Part shown: positions 8,461 to 37,360 of the stretch, piece after piece
Position numbering within the stretch: the first letter of the stretch is position 1
How the letters are laid out: every line of letters starts with the position of its first letter
Source: Didymodactylos carnosus
Taxonomy: Eukaryota; Rotifera; Eurotatoria; Philodinida; Philodinidae
Length of the DNA: 38,475 nt
Assembly (NCBI GenBank): GCA_905250885.1
Contig: CAJNOQ010000949.1
Span: 1 to 38,475, forward strand
Direction of reading: 5' to 3'
Made by a program: the position numbers and the translations under genes
The notes under the pieces: generated by a model
Told to the model about the DNA's origin: nothing
Databases searched by the model: none
The model's input: only the letters and a program-made list of their open reading frames with translations

Positions 8461-10490
8461 TTATAGCTAGATATTTTCAAAGGAATTTTTTTGATTGAGC
8501 AGATAAAGGAATTTTTTCATAAGCTTGAGTCGATGAATAACATTTTTCCAAATAGCCACATTTAATTGTTTATCTGTTTTAGGAATATATTTTTGCCTAT
8601 TTCTAGATGTGATTGGAGTACTGAGAGAATACTTTCAGTCTGTTGTTCCATTTTAACTAAATCTTTTCTTATTGGTATCCCAGAAATTGGTTTTTGTTCG
8701 ATTAGTTACTCGTGATCCACCTCTGCCGCCTAGTCTGACAATCCTTCAGCCGTTGTTTCAGCTGCGTTCGATGATTGATCAATATTCTACTCTTTCAAGT
8801 TGACAGACAATTTTACAACTGCTGAAAGCTTCAGAAACATTAACTGCTCTTTCTGATAGACGTAGACCCTAACAATCATCTTCTCATTACTGCTAGAAAA
8901 AGATAAGAAAAAAGATTTCCCTTGCATTTTGATTGGTCAAATCTTGCATTTTTCTTGCGGATTAATCTTTCGATAATTTTGCTGAAACAAATTGTGGAAA
9001 GGTTAACTTGACTCCTTCCGGTGACTAATTTCAAATGTATCATCTACAGCTGTTCGACTTTCTATTGGTCTTTGTCCTAAATCTATACGATTAAGAAGAG
9101 CTGAGAACGCGTGGCTGACTAGAGAAAGAAAAGCATGTGACATGGTCGATGACGTCATAGGTTTTAGTCGTCACTACCTTTTATGTGGCAATGTGATCTG
9201 TTGTACATAAATACTACTTACTACAGCTATTTCACGATATTGAGTTTGATTGGGAGAAGAGTAATCGAAAAACAGTGCACTGCTGTGTTAACGAAAACGC
9301 CTAACCAATGAAGATTTTCATGGTTTACTACTCTGGAACAATAGATTTTATAATTAAGTTTATATTTAATTAGAATAGAGTTATTTTATTTACTCTACTC
9401 TATGTACTTGTTGCCCAGCGACACCATAACAGTGAGGTCGACTGCAAAATGATAAAAAGTGTCCGGTCCACAACTTTTAGAGAAGTTCTGTCTTTTGATA
9501 ATAAAAATTTTCCAGTTTTAAATTAACGAAAAGAAGTAGCCACAATTTTTTGGGCTATTTTTACCACAGTTTTCATCGATGACTAAAGGCGGTTGGTTCA
9601 CGTCGGGTTTCATTAGATCTATGAAAGAAAAATAATAATTTTCTTTTCTTTTCTTTTCTTTTTTCTTTTGTACTTTGTTTTTTACTCACGTTTAACGTGA
9701 ATAAACTATAGCCATATAGTATAATATATAACTATGGTGTGTATGCACGTTAAAACACACTTTCGTTGCCTTTTTTCTTTTCTCTTTTATTCTATCACAC
9801 GTTAACATGTCAACTATATGAAATGACGAAATGTACTGACGTGAACTTTGCAATATATTTAAACACATACATAAGTACCAAACATAGTTGATAATGTACG
9901 TTTTAACGTTCGCACACACTATATATAACGTGAATAGGAGAAGAAAATCGCTATTTTTCGCAGCTATACTAGTTGGTATAATTAACATTGAAATTTTGAA
10001 GAGTGCATGATCACAACGAACTAATCGATTGACGTTTTTCATCTTTTGCGTACAAGTATAGTTAATACAATGTTTCTTATGAGAGTTTTATGTAAAATAC
10101 AAAAATATTCATTGTCGCAAAAGAAATTTATAAATCACATAAAGAATCCTTTTGTGTAGTGTACGGTAGTTATATTCGTAAAGTTTCTTCAATTTCTGTT
10201 AGAAGTAAGGCTTCTGTAATAAGTAGGCTATATTGGCTATTTTTTCTAAGAGTGTTGCGTTAATTTCCGTCGATCATAGAGAGTCTTGCGTAGCGCACAA
10301 AGATTGCGGTGTTACTAGCTACTAAAGACTAATAAAAAACCATTTGTATAGTAATGAAATTCTTTTTTCAACTGTTATTTGTAAGAATTGAAGTTTTTAT
10401 TCACCACCAGGTCTTCTATTCTGTCCGGCAAGTCGAATTTTAAAGGACGGTTACTCGATTTCAAGGATCTATATATTGATTAGGATGAGA
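8461..10490. other. Long non-coding stretch
   Basis: No supported gene. A short - strand frame at about 8562-8705 (…KPISGIPIRKDLVKMEQQTE…) reads like protein and extends upstream through two stops, so it may be a remnant of an old coding sequence; I cannot name it. A TTTTC microsatellite lies at 9639-9669. Between 9680 and 9960 the word AACGT and its partners recur in both orientations. The - strand frame at 9692-10042 looks spurious. Confidence 0.4.
9639..9669. repeat. TTTTC microsatellite
   Basis: About six consecutive TTTTC-like units, slightly imperfect at the 3' end. Confidence 0.8.
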
Positions 10491-10662
10491 TAGTGGCGGA
10501 GCCACCGGGGAAGCTGAGCTCCTAGAAACCTTCACGCTCCCCTAGGAAATTTTAATCTTTTAATTTAAATTTAAATTTTTTAACTTGTAGTACTGTAGGC
10601 AGGTTTCGGACAATGAATAGGCAGTTCAGCTTCCCTAGACCGAAATCCTGGCTCCGCCACTA
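10491..10662. mobile_element. hAT-like MITE with 8-bp target duplication
   Basis: A 172-bp element with 14-bp perfect terminal inverted repeats TAGTGGCGGAGCCA and TGGCTCCGCCACTA, plus a second inner matching block (GGGAAGCTGA[G/A]CT). Flanks are GGATGAGA (10483-10490) and GAATGAGA (10663-10670), an 8-bp duplication with one mismatch. TIRs of this type with 8-bp duplications are typical of hAT elements. No transposase. It lies about 510 bp upstream of the ABCC start codon. Confidence 0.75.
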
Positions 10663-11175
10663 GAATGAGAGAACATCATCTGTCTATATTACCTTGAGAA
10701 ATTCTAATTCTTGCATGAATGAATGTAAAATTAGTCATTGTGCGTCTTAATACGTAGATTTATCTAGTCTAACACAAACATTTAATAGAGTAAAGTGTGA
10801 TCAATAATATTAACTCTTCTGTTGTCTAAAACCGATTGTGCTTGCACAGTACTAATTTGACTTTTTTCCATCTGTTTGGTTTCCGATATTCAACATAGTC
10901 AAACGGTAATTATTTAAAATCAGAACACAAAAACATACCAAAAAAAGTTAATACTGATAACGTTGAGCCGATTGCACAACTTCAATCGTTGTACAGAATA
11001 TAGATACAGAACAGTGGATTTGGTTTACTGCAAAACTAAGTCCATGTGTTCGAATCTCTATTCGTACAAAATTGATTTTGTGTTTTTCCATAGTTTTAGT
11101 TTAGAATACTGTAATGGAATATTTTTCCGTTTCCGCTTGTATTCTGAAGAATAAAGCTTATATCAAATATCAATA
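10663..11175 (+). other. Upstream region of the ABCC gene
   Basis: AT-rich with no clear TATA box that I would defend. The open frame at 10963-11154 lacks protein-like content. A promoter for the transporter must lie here or further upstream, but I cannot place it. Confidence 0.35.
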
Positions 11176-28885
<17,710 letters not shown>

Positions 28886-30396
28886 ATTTTTTGTCGTTTT
28901 ATTTCGACTACCATCTGTATGTTTTTTATAATTAGTATGATATAGGCAATTAATATTTCTCTATATTACACGCAAATAACTTTAATACTTCTAGCATAAA
29001 ATTCCGACAGTGTTCTTTTATCTTTTATCTTTTATCCCATATGAAATCCATTATAAAAAAAAACAGTTTCCTACCAGCTGGATCAACAGTCTTTATAAAA
29101 TAGTGTACTGCACACAAATAATTCTAACTGATTTTTTTGTGCAATTATTCATCTCCCTGAGCACATAATAATTTCATGTAAAATAGTTGGATTATAAGAA
29201 CAACAGAAAGAAACAATCTTGAAATGTTCTATCTGCATTTAATGTGAAAATCACATTTTTCACTTTTGGTTTAAGATTCTTTTCTCTTTTGTACGACCGG
29301 AAAAGGTTTTATTATCAGAAAACACTTTATCTCTAACTTTCGGCTGTGAACGTTCCTCTTGAATTGTTAAACTCAATTATTCAGTGAGAATCAAGACCTT
29401 TTGTGGTCCTCTACAGTTTGCAGTTTTCCGGATGATGCTGGTTAACTTATTGATACGCTGTGTTGTGATAATATTGGATAAAATCTGTGTTTCAAGTCAA
29501 TTAGGTATTCATATTTCTCGAGAGGAGGCATTAAAACATCATACCGTGTACTTGAAAGAATTTGTTGGGCTCTCTGTGTATGATTTGGGGTGACATCTAT
29601 TATTACTTTACTTCATGCTTTTTTGCTGGAAAGAAAGTTTTCTTGCAGGTTTTTGGATATTCTCGTTCTATTATGGATCTCCTTTTTACGAAAAACTGAA
29701 GCCATATGGAAGTTTTTCTTGATTTCATCATGATTTACTCAAGCTTTTCTTCGTGCACATGATGAAATCAAGTTTGGTTGTCTGCTCAAGGGTGTCCCCG
29801 ACCTCTTTTTGGGCTGTCCGTAGAAATGCTGTGAAATAAAAACTAAAACTCGCTTAGACCATATTTTCAGAACTGATTTGAAACACAATAGAGCACTTTT
29901 TCATTTTTGTTTCAAGTGTCTAACTATTGCCGTTCACAAGTTTTCCAGATAAGGCGGTTTTCATCGAACCACATTACGAACCCCCCTAAAGGAGGATGGC
30001 GTACTAGATCAGAAAATGGCCCCTCACTTTTCTGCCATATTTTGACTGGACTTTTGTCGAAAAGACATTTGCACACATTGACCAATTTTTCTTATGGAAA
30101 ATAAGCTCAAAATACGTTTTCAACATTGATTATTTTGAGATTCCATCAGAGGACGTCCTTGTTAGAAAAAATAACAGTTTTGAAAAATCTAGCATATGTT
30201 TCACACAAACCTTGATATGAAAAGATAGCCAGTAAAAAACTGAACAAAATACTGTATGAACAATCCTTATACATCATTTTAATAGGAAGAATTATTAATT
30301 AAGAACGTTTGTGCATTGTGGTTGGTTTCATATGGATTTACCCACCTGCTTTCTGATCTATGTATTAAGCTGAGGTAACAATCCTTGACAATGTTT
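28886..30396. other. Convergent intergenic region between ABCC and the oxygenase gene
   Basis: No gene supported. A hairpin with 15-bp perfect arms is at 29718-29732 / 29758-29772 (CTTGATTTCATCATG). Open frames at about 29384-29593 and 29907-30104 have no protein-like features. Confidence 0.45.
29718..29772. repeat. 15-bp perfect inverted repeat, 25-nt loop
   Basis: CTTGATTTCATCATG pairs with CATGATGAAATCAAG. It lies between two convergent genes but has no T-run or other terminator character. Confidence 0.7.
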
Positions 30397-30402
30397 TTTA
30401 TT
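30397..30402 (-). promoter_or_regulatory. Polyadenylation signal AATAAA for the oxygenase gene
   Basis: On the - strand AATAAA begins 22 bases after the stop codon of the oxygenase gene, a normal position for a short 3' UTR. Confidence 0.5.
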
Positions 30403-30423
30403 CCGAACTAGTTATGTATAAAT

Positions 30424-31353
30424 CTATTTAAAAGAACTAAAATTTCTCGCAATGGCTTGCAAAATATAATCACCGCCAGTCAAAGCAGGGTATTTCTTCA
30501 AAGGTCCTTGGATAATCACATTCTTATTTACCTGATTGAAATACGCTATGCTCATTCTCGTCTGTTGGTTCTGACCGAGATCCGGAGCACGAACTCGATG
30601 AAAATTCGACTTGAATCGATCGTCCGACCAGGACATCAGCATATCTCCAATGTTACAAACGATATGACCCGTCTTTGCAGGAACTGGCGTCCATTCATCT
30701 CCAATTGCAAAAGAAGTTTGTACTTTACGACCAGGACAGATTTCCAGACCTTCACCACCATCATGTTGGAAAAGCAGTGTCAAAACATCGAAATCAGTGT
30801 GTGGACCAGCTCGCCAGTAACCCTTGGGTAATTGTATTCCGGTAATATCGGGATAATACAGCAACCTTAGAGTCGATTGTGCATCCTCTTTGGTTACATT
30901 GTGTGCTCTGTCAAAAAAATCTTCTTCGAAACCCAATGCTAATGCAAAAAATGATAGAATTTGCATTGATAGTTTTCGACTGTTGATCATAAATTTTTCG
31001 GTCTTGTCCTCAAAACCGTTGATGGTTGTTGGCCAATTCTGCCCTTTTGTATGTTGCTGAAGTTGTAGTGATTCCTTTTGATCCGGTGTGCCTGTCGAAG
31101 GGCGTACTTGTGCCATTTTTTCCCAGCCAGAATTTTTGTCCTTTATAAAGGGAGTTTGAGATTTCACATTGTCATCTTGTGCAAAAAATTGTTCGCTAAG
31201 AGAAAATTGTTGCTTGATGTCGTCTACGGAAGGATACGCCTGATCGCAGACTGTGAAGAAACCAATATTTTCTGCGGCATAGATCAATTGATTACCGATC
31301 TCCTGCTTGCGGTTTTCGAAGTCTCTAAAGCTGATCACTGGAATGTCTGACAT
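30424..31353 (-). CDS. 2-oxoglutarate/Fe(II) oxygenase, isopenicillin-N-synthase-like
   Basis: An intact 309-residue intronless gene. The family (COG3491-type) uses non-haem Fe(II), usually with 2-oxoglutarate, for oxidations of small molecules; the substrate cannot be told. The Fe ligands are H185 and D187 in GPHTDFDVLTLL and H252 in NFHRVRAP; the co-substrate Arg-x-Ser is R266-S268 (RMSIAYF). The N-terminus IPVISF and the early GFF motif (31-33) are typical of the DIOX_N domain. Length matches the family (about 300-350). ATG 31353 is chosen because the homology starts there and a splice acceptor lies 13 bases upstream. Lack of introns beside the intron-rich transporter, and closest resemblance to bacterial/fungal members, suggest horizontal origin, with host expression signals acquired. 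All catalytic residues are present, so it is likely functional. Confidence 0.93.
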   Translation of the reverse strand: MSDIPVISFRDFENRKQEIGNQLIYAAENIGFFTVCDQAYPSVDDIKQQFSLSEQFFAQDDNVKSQTPFIKDKNSGWEKMAQVRPSTGTPDQKESLQLQQHTKGQNWPTTINGFEDKTEKFMINSRKLSMQILSFFALALGFEEDFFDRAHNVTKEDAQSTLRLLYYPDITGIQLPKGYWRAGPHTDFDVLTLLFQHDGGEGLEICPGRKVQTSFAIGDEWTPVPAKTGHIVCNIGDMLMSWSDDRFKSNFHRVRAPDLGQNQQTRMSIAYFNQVNKNVIIQGPLKKYPALTGGDYILQAIARNFSSFK

Positions 31354-31366
31354 GTTTGTGAGGGTG

Positions 31367-31429
31367 CTGAAAATAAATCATTTTTATCTGCCTTTGATAG
31401 AGTATCAAATCACCTTAATCGTTACGTAC
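31367..31429 (-). other. Possible 63-bp 5' UTR intron or trans-splice acceptor
   Basis: Read on the - strand, GTACGTAAC (donor, from 31429) and TTTATTTTCAG (acceptor, ending 31367) bracket 63 bp, exactly the local short-intron size, and the acceptor is 13 bases before the ATG. Alternatively the acceptor alone receives a spliced leader. Confidence 0.5.
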
Positions 31430-32145
31430 CTACTGATTTTTGTCTTGCTGTCTGAACGTGGTAATCAGAGTTTAATGACTTTTTTGATTGTTTAGAAGGT
31501 AATTTTGGCAATCATAACTGCAGAAAAAAAATCGTAGTAAGAATGATTGACAGTGTGGTAAAGTCGAAGTGGTCAAAGAAAAAAAGCAAGAAGAATAGTA
31601 TGTGACTGGACTGTTCAGTATTAAAATTCATGCTCGATCACCGGACAATGATAAATATCAAAAATATTGTTGTTACTCTTTTTTTTTCTTTTATTTTATT
31701 CTCTCTCTATATTGACCTAAACAAGGCAATGTATATATGTTCACTCCAGAGCTGCGCAAGGAAAGAGTACTTTTCTATCTTGCTCTAACCTTCCTACCGT
31801 GATTCAAAAAATACACCAGTCGATACATGTCGATCAGTTCTTCAAGATAGCATGCTTTTTTGAATGGTAAAAACATTGAATTGAAATTAAATGGAGAAAC
31901 TGAATTTGCATTTTTTTATTTCCTGGGAGTTTGCGAATTTCTCATGGCCAAGAAGTCGCAAAACTCTCACACCGGTCTCATTTTCATCCGAATTCGATTC
32001 TTGATCGATCTGGACTATTTGCAAATAGTTTGGTTTTTGAAAAGTTTTTCTGGTGAAAATGAACAAGTTAACCTAAGTATATATAATACATTTATATATG
32101 GTATATTTTGGTACTACTCATAAGACGCTCTTTGAACGAGGCTGG

Positions 32146-32192
32146 ACCTGTTTCCAAAAAGATTTTTTAAAAAAGTCTTTTTGGAAACAGGT
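32146..32192. repeat. Hairpin with 17-bp perfect arms
   Basis: ACCTGTTTCCAAAAAGA pairs exactly with TCTTTTTGGAAACAGGT around a 13-base centre that is itself nearly palindromic (TTTTTTAAAAAA). Confidence 0.8.
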
Positions 32193-32278
32193 TCCGAAGA
32201 AAGGATAAAATAAAAAAGGAAAAAAACTGGACAATGACATATATATGTGGTTACTTACACATACAGATGACTAGTTCA

Positions 32279-32304
32279 AGTGAACTGAAGATCTTCAGTT
32301 CACT
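32279..32304. repeat. Perfect 26-bp palindrome
   Basis: Arms of 13 bp (AGTGAACTGAAGA / TCTTCAGTTCACT) with no loop. Confidence 0.85.
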
Positions 32305-33219
32305 GTAACCGTGTTTTTCTATATTAATCATAAAAATATTATACAACAATATACATAGATTAACAGTGAAATAGGATTTTTTATGAACAGTATATTTTCA
32401 TAATGAGCTTCATTACACTGATACATACTTAGCCTAGGCATGAATATCATGCCGCATGATCGTACACTACTATAGACAAGGCGATGTATTTTCCTCCTGT
32501 TCACTTTATACTATTTCATTTCTTTAGCGTAATCATTTGTCCTGTAATACTTAACGTTAATTTGTGTCTTACGTTAAGAATGTCAGATTTCGTTTAGACG
32601 TTAAGCAGCCATTTTGTTTTTCTCGTCTCTTACGTAACATTTCGTTTTCTTTCCTTTCCTTTCGTTACTGATTACGTGAGCTCTAAATTTAGATATAAGG
32701 CAGAAACAGGTTACATTATAGTGTGGACATTGCCACACATTTGACATAGAAAGAGAGGCAAAAATAGACACACAAGAAATAATCTTTGTTCTCTTTCTCG
32801 CTTTCACTGTGTGAAGAACGTGGAAAAATCAGTTCAGCGTTGTTTTGATTCACCATTGTATTCTTGCAACGCTTTTTTAAACAATGCGCCGAAAAGTCAA
32901 GTTATAAATGTGACTCTGCTTGATTCTATTCCTATGTAGATGAATCTGTGACTTCGAGTTACGTTTCTCACTCCCCAATCAGGTTGAAACAGTGACTTTT
33001 CTTCGACAGGAAATTTGATGAAAACACAAGCGAAGGTCATTTTGATTTGGGTTTCATCGTCTCCGTTTATCACTACAGTCACTTTAATCTATTTCAGCAA
33101 AGATACGATGCTGCACCGCCGAACAGAGATGTGACACAAGGGAAAAGAATAGATATGCTTAGATACGACAGATAGATATGGATGTGCTTAGATACGAAAG
33201 GGCACATCTTTCTTTTCCT

Positions 33220-33880
33220 TTCTGTCAGTCACGCTTTCTGGCCCAATCGGACAATATGGCCTTATCGGGCCAGGAGTATCTTGCTCCTTTCGGCCAGATT
33301 TTCACATTTTTTTCTCACACCGTATCAGCGCAAAAATAAAAGGGATAATGCATAAAGAGACTTATTCCACTTGAAAGCGTGTCAAAAACTGCGTAAAATG
33401 ATGCTTACTCACAGTGGAGAGGTGGGTATTTTGCCAGAGTGGGGAAGAAGCATCTTTTAAGCGTTTACGGCCGAAATGGGCAATATGTCTTGCTCGATCA
33501 GGCAAGAAGTCTCATTTTCGCCCGATCAAGCAAGTAGTATCTTACCCGTTTCGGCAAAATTTCCATATTTTTTTCTTTCAACGGATTAGCGCGTAAATCA
33601 AAGCTATGGCGCGAATCTGGCCTGAACGAGCAATATTGCTAAATCGGGCAAGGTAAATTGCGCAAAACTGAGCTATGTTTGCTATTCGTCTTTGCCATAA
33701 AAGAGAAAGAAGGTTGAAGATTTAACTTTAATATGCGGTATATAATCAATGCACGAGGAGTAGAATGAATACTTCCCGCCCATTAGATAACTGATGATCA
33801 TCTAATGGGCCCGAGATCAGACCTTGTCCGAACGGTCAAGTTGCCTGTTCAGGCAATATTGCCCGATCAAGCAAGTGACA
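33220..33880. repeat. Zone of GGCAATATTGCCCGATCAAGCAAG words
   Basis: Words such as GGCAATAT, TTGCCCGATC, CGATCAGGCAAG and ATCGGGC recur on both strands about ten times at irregular spacing (for example near 33242-33290, 33470-33545, 33630-33655 and 33840-33872). Locally GC-rich in an AT-rich region. Not a regular tandem array and not coding. Confidence 0.6.
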
Positions 33881-33962
33881 ACGGACTGTCTGTCATATCG
33901 TCGAGATATCTTTCATTCGTTTATCGTAGAGTAGTTGGTTTAAAATAGAACAAAAATAGTAC

Positions 33963-34267
33963 TATTTTCTTCATCCTGATCTTATTCTTGAACTTTTTTT
34001 AAAATTTTTTTCACTATTGTGTACCTGAGAGTTTCAGGAATCGAATGAAACCAAAAATTTTTAGTTTACCAGTGTTTCATATTAAGTGTTTCTATTCTAA
34101 ATAAATCCGGTATTTAATGAGAACAGAAATGAAGTGTAGTGTATTACAAAGCCAGAACTCACCCATCTGGAATGGTAAACTAAAACTTTTTGGTTCCATT
34201 CGATTGCTGAGACTCAGCTACACAATGGTGAAAAAAGTTCAAGAATAAGATCAGGATGAAGAAAATA
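33963..34267. mobile_element. Foldback element, family member 1
   Basis: About 305 bp. The left arm (33963 to about 34075) and the right arm (about 34172-34267) are inverted: CTTCATCCTGATCTTATTC at the outside, ATCGAATG, and TTTTTAGTTTACCA at the inside. The open frames on both strands near 34180-34486 partly derive from it. Confidence 0.8.
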
Positions 34268-34541
34268 CTACGCTCAAAAAAACGTTGCAAGAATAAAACG
34301 GTGAATGAAAACAATGCTGAACTGATCTTTCCACGTTCGTCACACAGTGAAAGCGAGAAAGAGAGTAGAAAGAAACAAACATTTGACACATTTGTCTACG
34401 AATATCTTACATGTGCGAGAAAAGATATCTCCTTATTTGCTAGATTCCTTATATTCGAATACAGCGAAATGCCATGCAAGGAATAAGACTATAGCGATAC
34501 CGTAATTTTTATTCTTTGCTTTCCTTTCGCTATCTATCATT

Positions 34542-34676
34542 AGACCTGTTGCAAGATGAGGGAGAAGGAGAAGGAGAAAGAGAAAGAGAAGAATATATTA
34601 AGAATTGAATGAATTGAATTGAATATCATACAAGCTTGAATATTCTTCTCTTTCTCCTTCACCTTGCAACAGGTCT
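34542..34676. mobile_element. 135-bp foldback repeat with purine-rich stem
   Basis: AGACCTGTTGCAAG at the left end and CTTGCAACAGGTCT at the right end are perfectly inverted. The stem continues through a GGAGAAGGAGAAAGAGAAG run and its complement, around a GAATTGAAT-rich loop. Confidence 0.75.
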
Positions 34677-34781
34677 GATACTAACGACCACTCGACGGTC
34701 CATCACTACTCTTTTCTTTCATATCTTCAATGAATCATCAGTCCAAATAGAAGTGAAAATAAAACTTCTCTCCAGATGGTG

Positions 34782-35188
34782 ATTACTTTTAATAAGCACA
34801 GAAACGTTCGACGAGCGTAGTAATTTCTTTATCCTTAGCTTATTTCTGTACTTTTTCGAAAAAGTTTTTTACCATTGCGTAGCTGAGAGTCTCAGTGATC
34901 GAATGAGAAAAAGAATTTTCGGTTTATCATTTCAAATGAGGGAGATCTTAGTAGTATAATACATTCTGCTTTATATACTAAATGGCTTTAATTCTAAATA
35001 CACCTAGGATAAGAAGGAGCTAAGATCTCCCTCATTCCAATGATAAACTGAAAATTCTTTTTCTCATTTGACTACTGAGACTCTGAGCTTCGGAATGGTG
35101 GAAGAATTTTTGAAAAAAGTTCAAAAGCAAGGTAAGAATAAAGAAATTACTCCGCTCGTCGAGCGTTTTGGTTCTTATTAAAAGTAAT
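34782..35188. mobile_element. Foldback element, family member 2
   Basis: About 407 bp. Ends ATTACTTTTAATAAG and CTTATTAAAAGTAAT are inverted, followed inward by CGACGAGCG, GTAATTTCTTTAT and GCTGAGAGTCTCAGTGATCG. The inner blocks match the element at 33963-34267, so both belong to one family. Confidence 0.8.
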
Positions 35189-36709
35189 TTAACCTATAGT
35201 TTCAAACTTACTTCCTCGTCGTACCTCAAAACCAAAACTCCTTAGTGGTATTCAGCAATGGCTCCAGGCCGGTATGGCCAGAATAAGACTTAGGCGAACG
35301 TTTATTAAAATGACTGCAAGTGAAAATTTGTTTGGCGCCAGTAGATTAAGTTAAAAATATTGCAGAAAAGACTGAAATAAAAAAACTTTGGTATTTCTAA
35401 AGACTAAGCATATCCCTAGTGAAGAGTGCGTGTATATACGTATATATATAACAGAACAGGAAAAAGAAATTATTGGTTAAACGGTATTACGTACTGAATG
35501 GTCGAGGAATAGATGGCTCTACTTATTGACTTCAGCTTACTAAAACAGGATAGTGTTGATTTAAAAGTAAGTATTTATAGGAATATTATATTAAAGAGGC
35601 GCAAATATCCGTAAAACGAAAACGAACAAAAATTAAACAAGAACAAAAGAAGAAGCAAAGCAATACACTAGACCAGTTAGAACAAGTATAAATTACATTT
35701 AACGTTTAACGTAAAATAACAAAACACAAGCAAAGCAAAACAAAAGCACCAATAAAAGAGAGAAAATCGAACGTAAGATCTATACAAAAAACTGAAAGAC
35801 TGGAATAAAATGCAACGCATGCAAGACGTAGGATTGTTTGAAAAGCGTTTCATTTTTTCAGTTTTTTGTATAGGCCAAAAGTACAAAAACCAGAAAATAG
35901 CAGAAGGCCGAAACTACAATAAGGGTCGGGTTATTAAGAATTAATGGGTATTCGGTGGCATTGATGTCAAAATTTATCAAAATTTGATGTTTTTTTCTAG
36001 AGATGCGTCAACCGATATTCTGCCAACTTCTTAGATTAAAATTTAACTAACTAAAGCGGGTCCATTTCTACTTCTTGTACTAGTCTGAAGTATACAAGTT
36101 GTACTATATACTCATCTATTTTCTAGAAAATCCCTTTTAGTTTTTGAGATATGTCACTCTCAATATCGATGATAAACGAATAATTTTATGAAAATATAAA
36201 AATTCATTCTTTTCTTACTTCCTTGTCTTTTATATCTGTCTACATAGATATAAAATATAGATTTTTTTATTAAAACATAGATTTATATCTGTCTACAGTA
36301 AAATTGACCAGAATTATCCCTCTCTGATTTTTATGCCGATTTCAAGTATCCAAGTTGTATTTGCTATATTTTAGAAAAATGTACCTTCTGAGATAAATAT
36401 TATGTGACAAATATTATGTGAATCTTCAAAATATTTTAACTAGCGGACGCAGCACCCATCCTGATAGTTTACTCGTTGATATCTGCGAATGCGGTCTCGA
36501 GTAAAAGTACACAAGTGTTTAACGATCAGATGTTCGTGTTTTCCGACCAAGTTATTTTGGCTAATCGTTTCGGGTTGTCATTTATACGTCCAGTTTGTCT
36601 GATTTAGTTTGAGTAATATATTAAATCCTCAACAAAAGTAAGAAAAAGTAAAAGTATATAGCAATAACAGATAAGTGAGATACATAAGAAATGACCAAAA
36701 AGAGAAAAG
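35189..36709. other. Non-coding spacer with an inverted pair and a direct repeat
   Basis: CTATACAAAAAACTGAAA (35780-35797) and its exact reverse complement (35856-35873) form an 18-bp inverted pair. A 33-bp unit at 36146-36178 recurs at 37361-37393. TATATCTGTCTAC is doubled at about 36229 and 36283. No gene. Confidence 0.5.
36146..36178 (+). repeat. 33-bp direct repeat, copy 1
   Basis: GAGATATGTCACTCTCAATA… matches 37361-37393 at 30 of 33 positions in the same orientation, 1.2 kb apart, bracketing the unrecognised - strand ORFs. Confidence 0.7.
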
Positions 36710-37215
36710 TCAATTCAATTTAAGAGGCTGAGAGCGAATAAAACGTGTGTACAATACATGAATTGTTTCCTGCCTCTGTTTGCTACTCGGTGTAAGATAC
36801 GTTTTCCCGCATTGCTTAATAACTTTGAACTGTAACTGTTCAGCCGAGTGTAACTTGCCTTCATGATGAAATTCAGTATCTAATTGTAAAATATCAAACA
36901 ATGACGGACATGGGCTATAGGCGCTATTAATACCATAAGATTTTAAGACTTTAAATTGTTTTTTGTTGATGAAAAAAGGTTTTGTTTTCAACCAACCGCG
37001 ATTTGCTGTTGTGCCCCGAAAAATGAAGCGTTGAATAAGTGAACGATTTGGACGTAAACATGATGATCGTGGTAAACTCCCTCTGAAACGATGCGTAACT
37101 GTGATGAGGTAATTGATAGACAACCATTATTTAATTGGCAGTAATATCCAGGATTATGTTGTGGACGTCGTAGCTGCATGATTACTAAAGAACAAAAGAA
37201 AAAGCTATGTAGCAT
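36710..37215 (-). CDS. Unrecognised - strand ORFs, possibly one frame-broken gene
   Basis: Two overlapping - strand frames have protein-like parts. The upstream one (37215-36988) reads MQLRRPQHNPGYYCQLNNG and ITSSQLRIVSEGVYHDHHVY. The downstream one (37123-36710, 137 codons) is best in its second half (FKVLKSYGINSAYSPCPSLF, LHSAEQLQFKVIKQCGK). A one-base shift near 37000 would join the good parts. A possible GT-AG intron (GTGAGT near 37279 to TTCTTTAG near 37188, - strand) would add an upstream exon. I recognise no family; a decayed gene is as likely as a real one. Confidence 0.3.
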
Positions 37216-37360
37216 AAATAAAAGATAAACAATAGATAAAGCACAAAAGAGATATACTTGAAATCAATGGATACTCACCATATAAAGCTTCTGACTGATA
37301 AAGAATGAGATATAATGTCACTTAAATGTCTGTCAATTTAATAACAAATTCGTTTTTTAT

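Larger units (their letters stand above)
31430..33962. other. Non-coding, repeat-rich region
   Basis: No gene supported. It holds strong palindromes at 32146-32192 and 32279-32304, ACGTTAA/TTACGT words near 32545-32650, a doubled TGCTTAGATACGA (about 33157 and 33187), and the zone 33220-33880 described separately. Short open frames here lack protein character. Confidence 0.45.

Noticed and set aside
9692-10042. 116-codon - strand frame
   Set aside because: Composition reflects AT-rich repeated AACGT/TATA words; no motif and no credible start or splice context.
11040-11065. B-box-like GTGTTCGAATCTC
   Set aside because: No upstream A-box or cloverleaf could be drawn.
30457-31350. + strand frames opposite the oxygenase gene
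   Set aside because: Antisense shadows of a strongly supported - strand coding sequence.
36710-37215. Resemblance of the - strand frames to alpha-carbonic anhydrase (NNG…, EGKLHSAEQLQF)
   Set aside because: The zinc-site HFHWG motif is absent and the spacing is wrong; the similarity is too weak to name.
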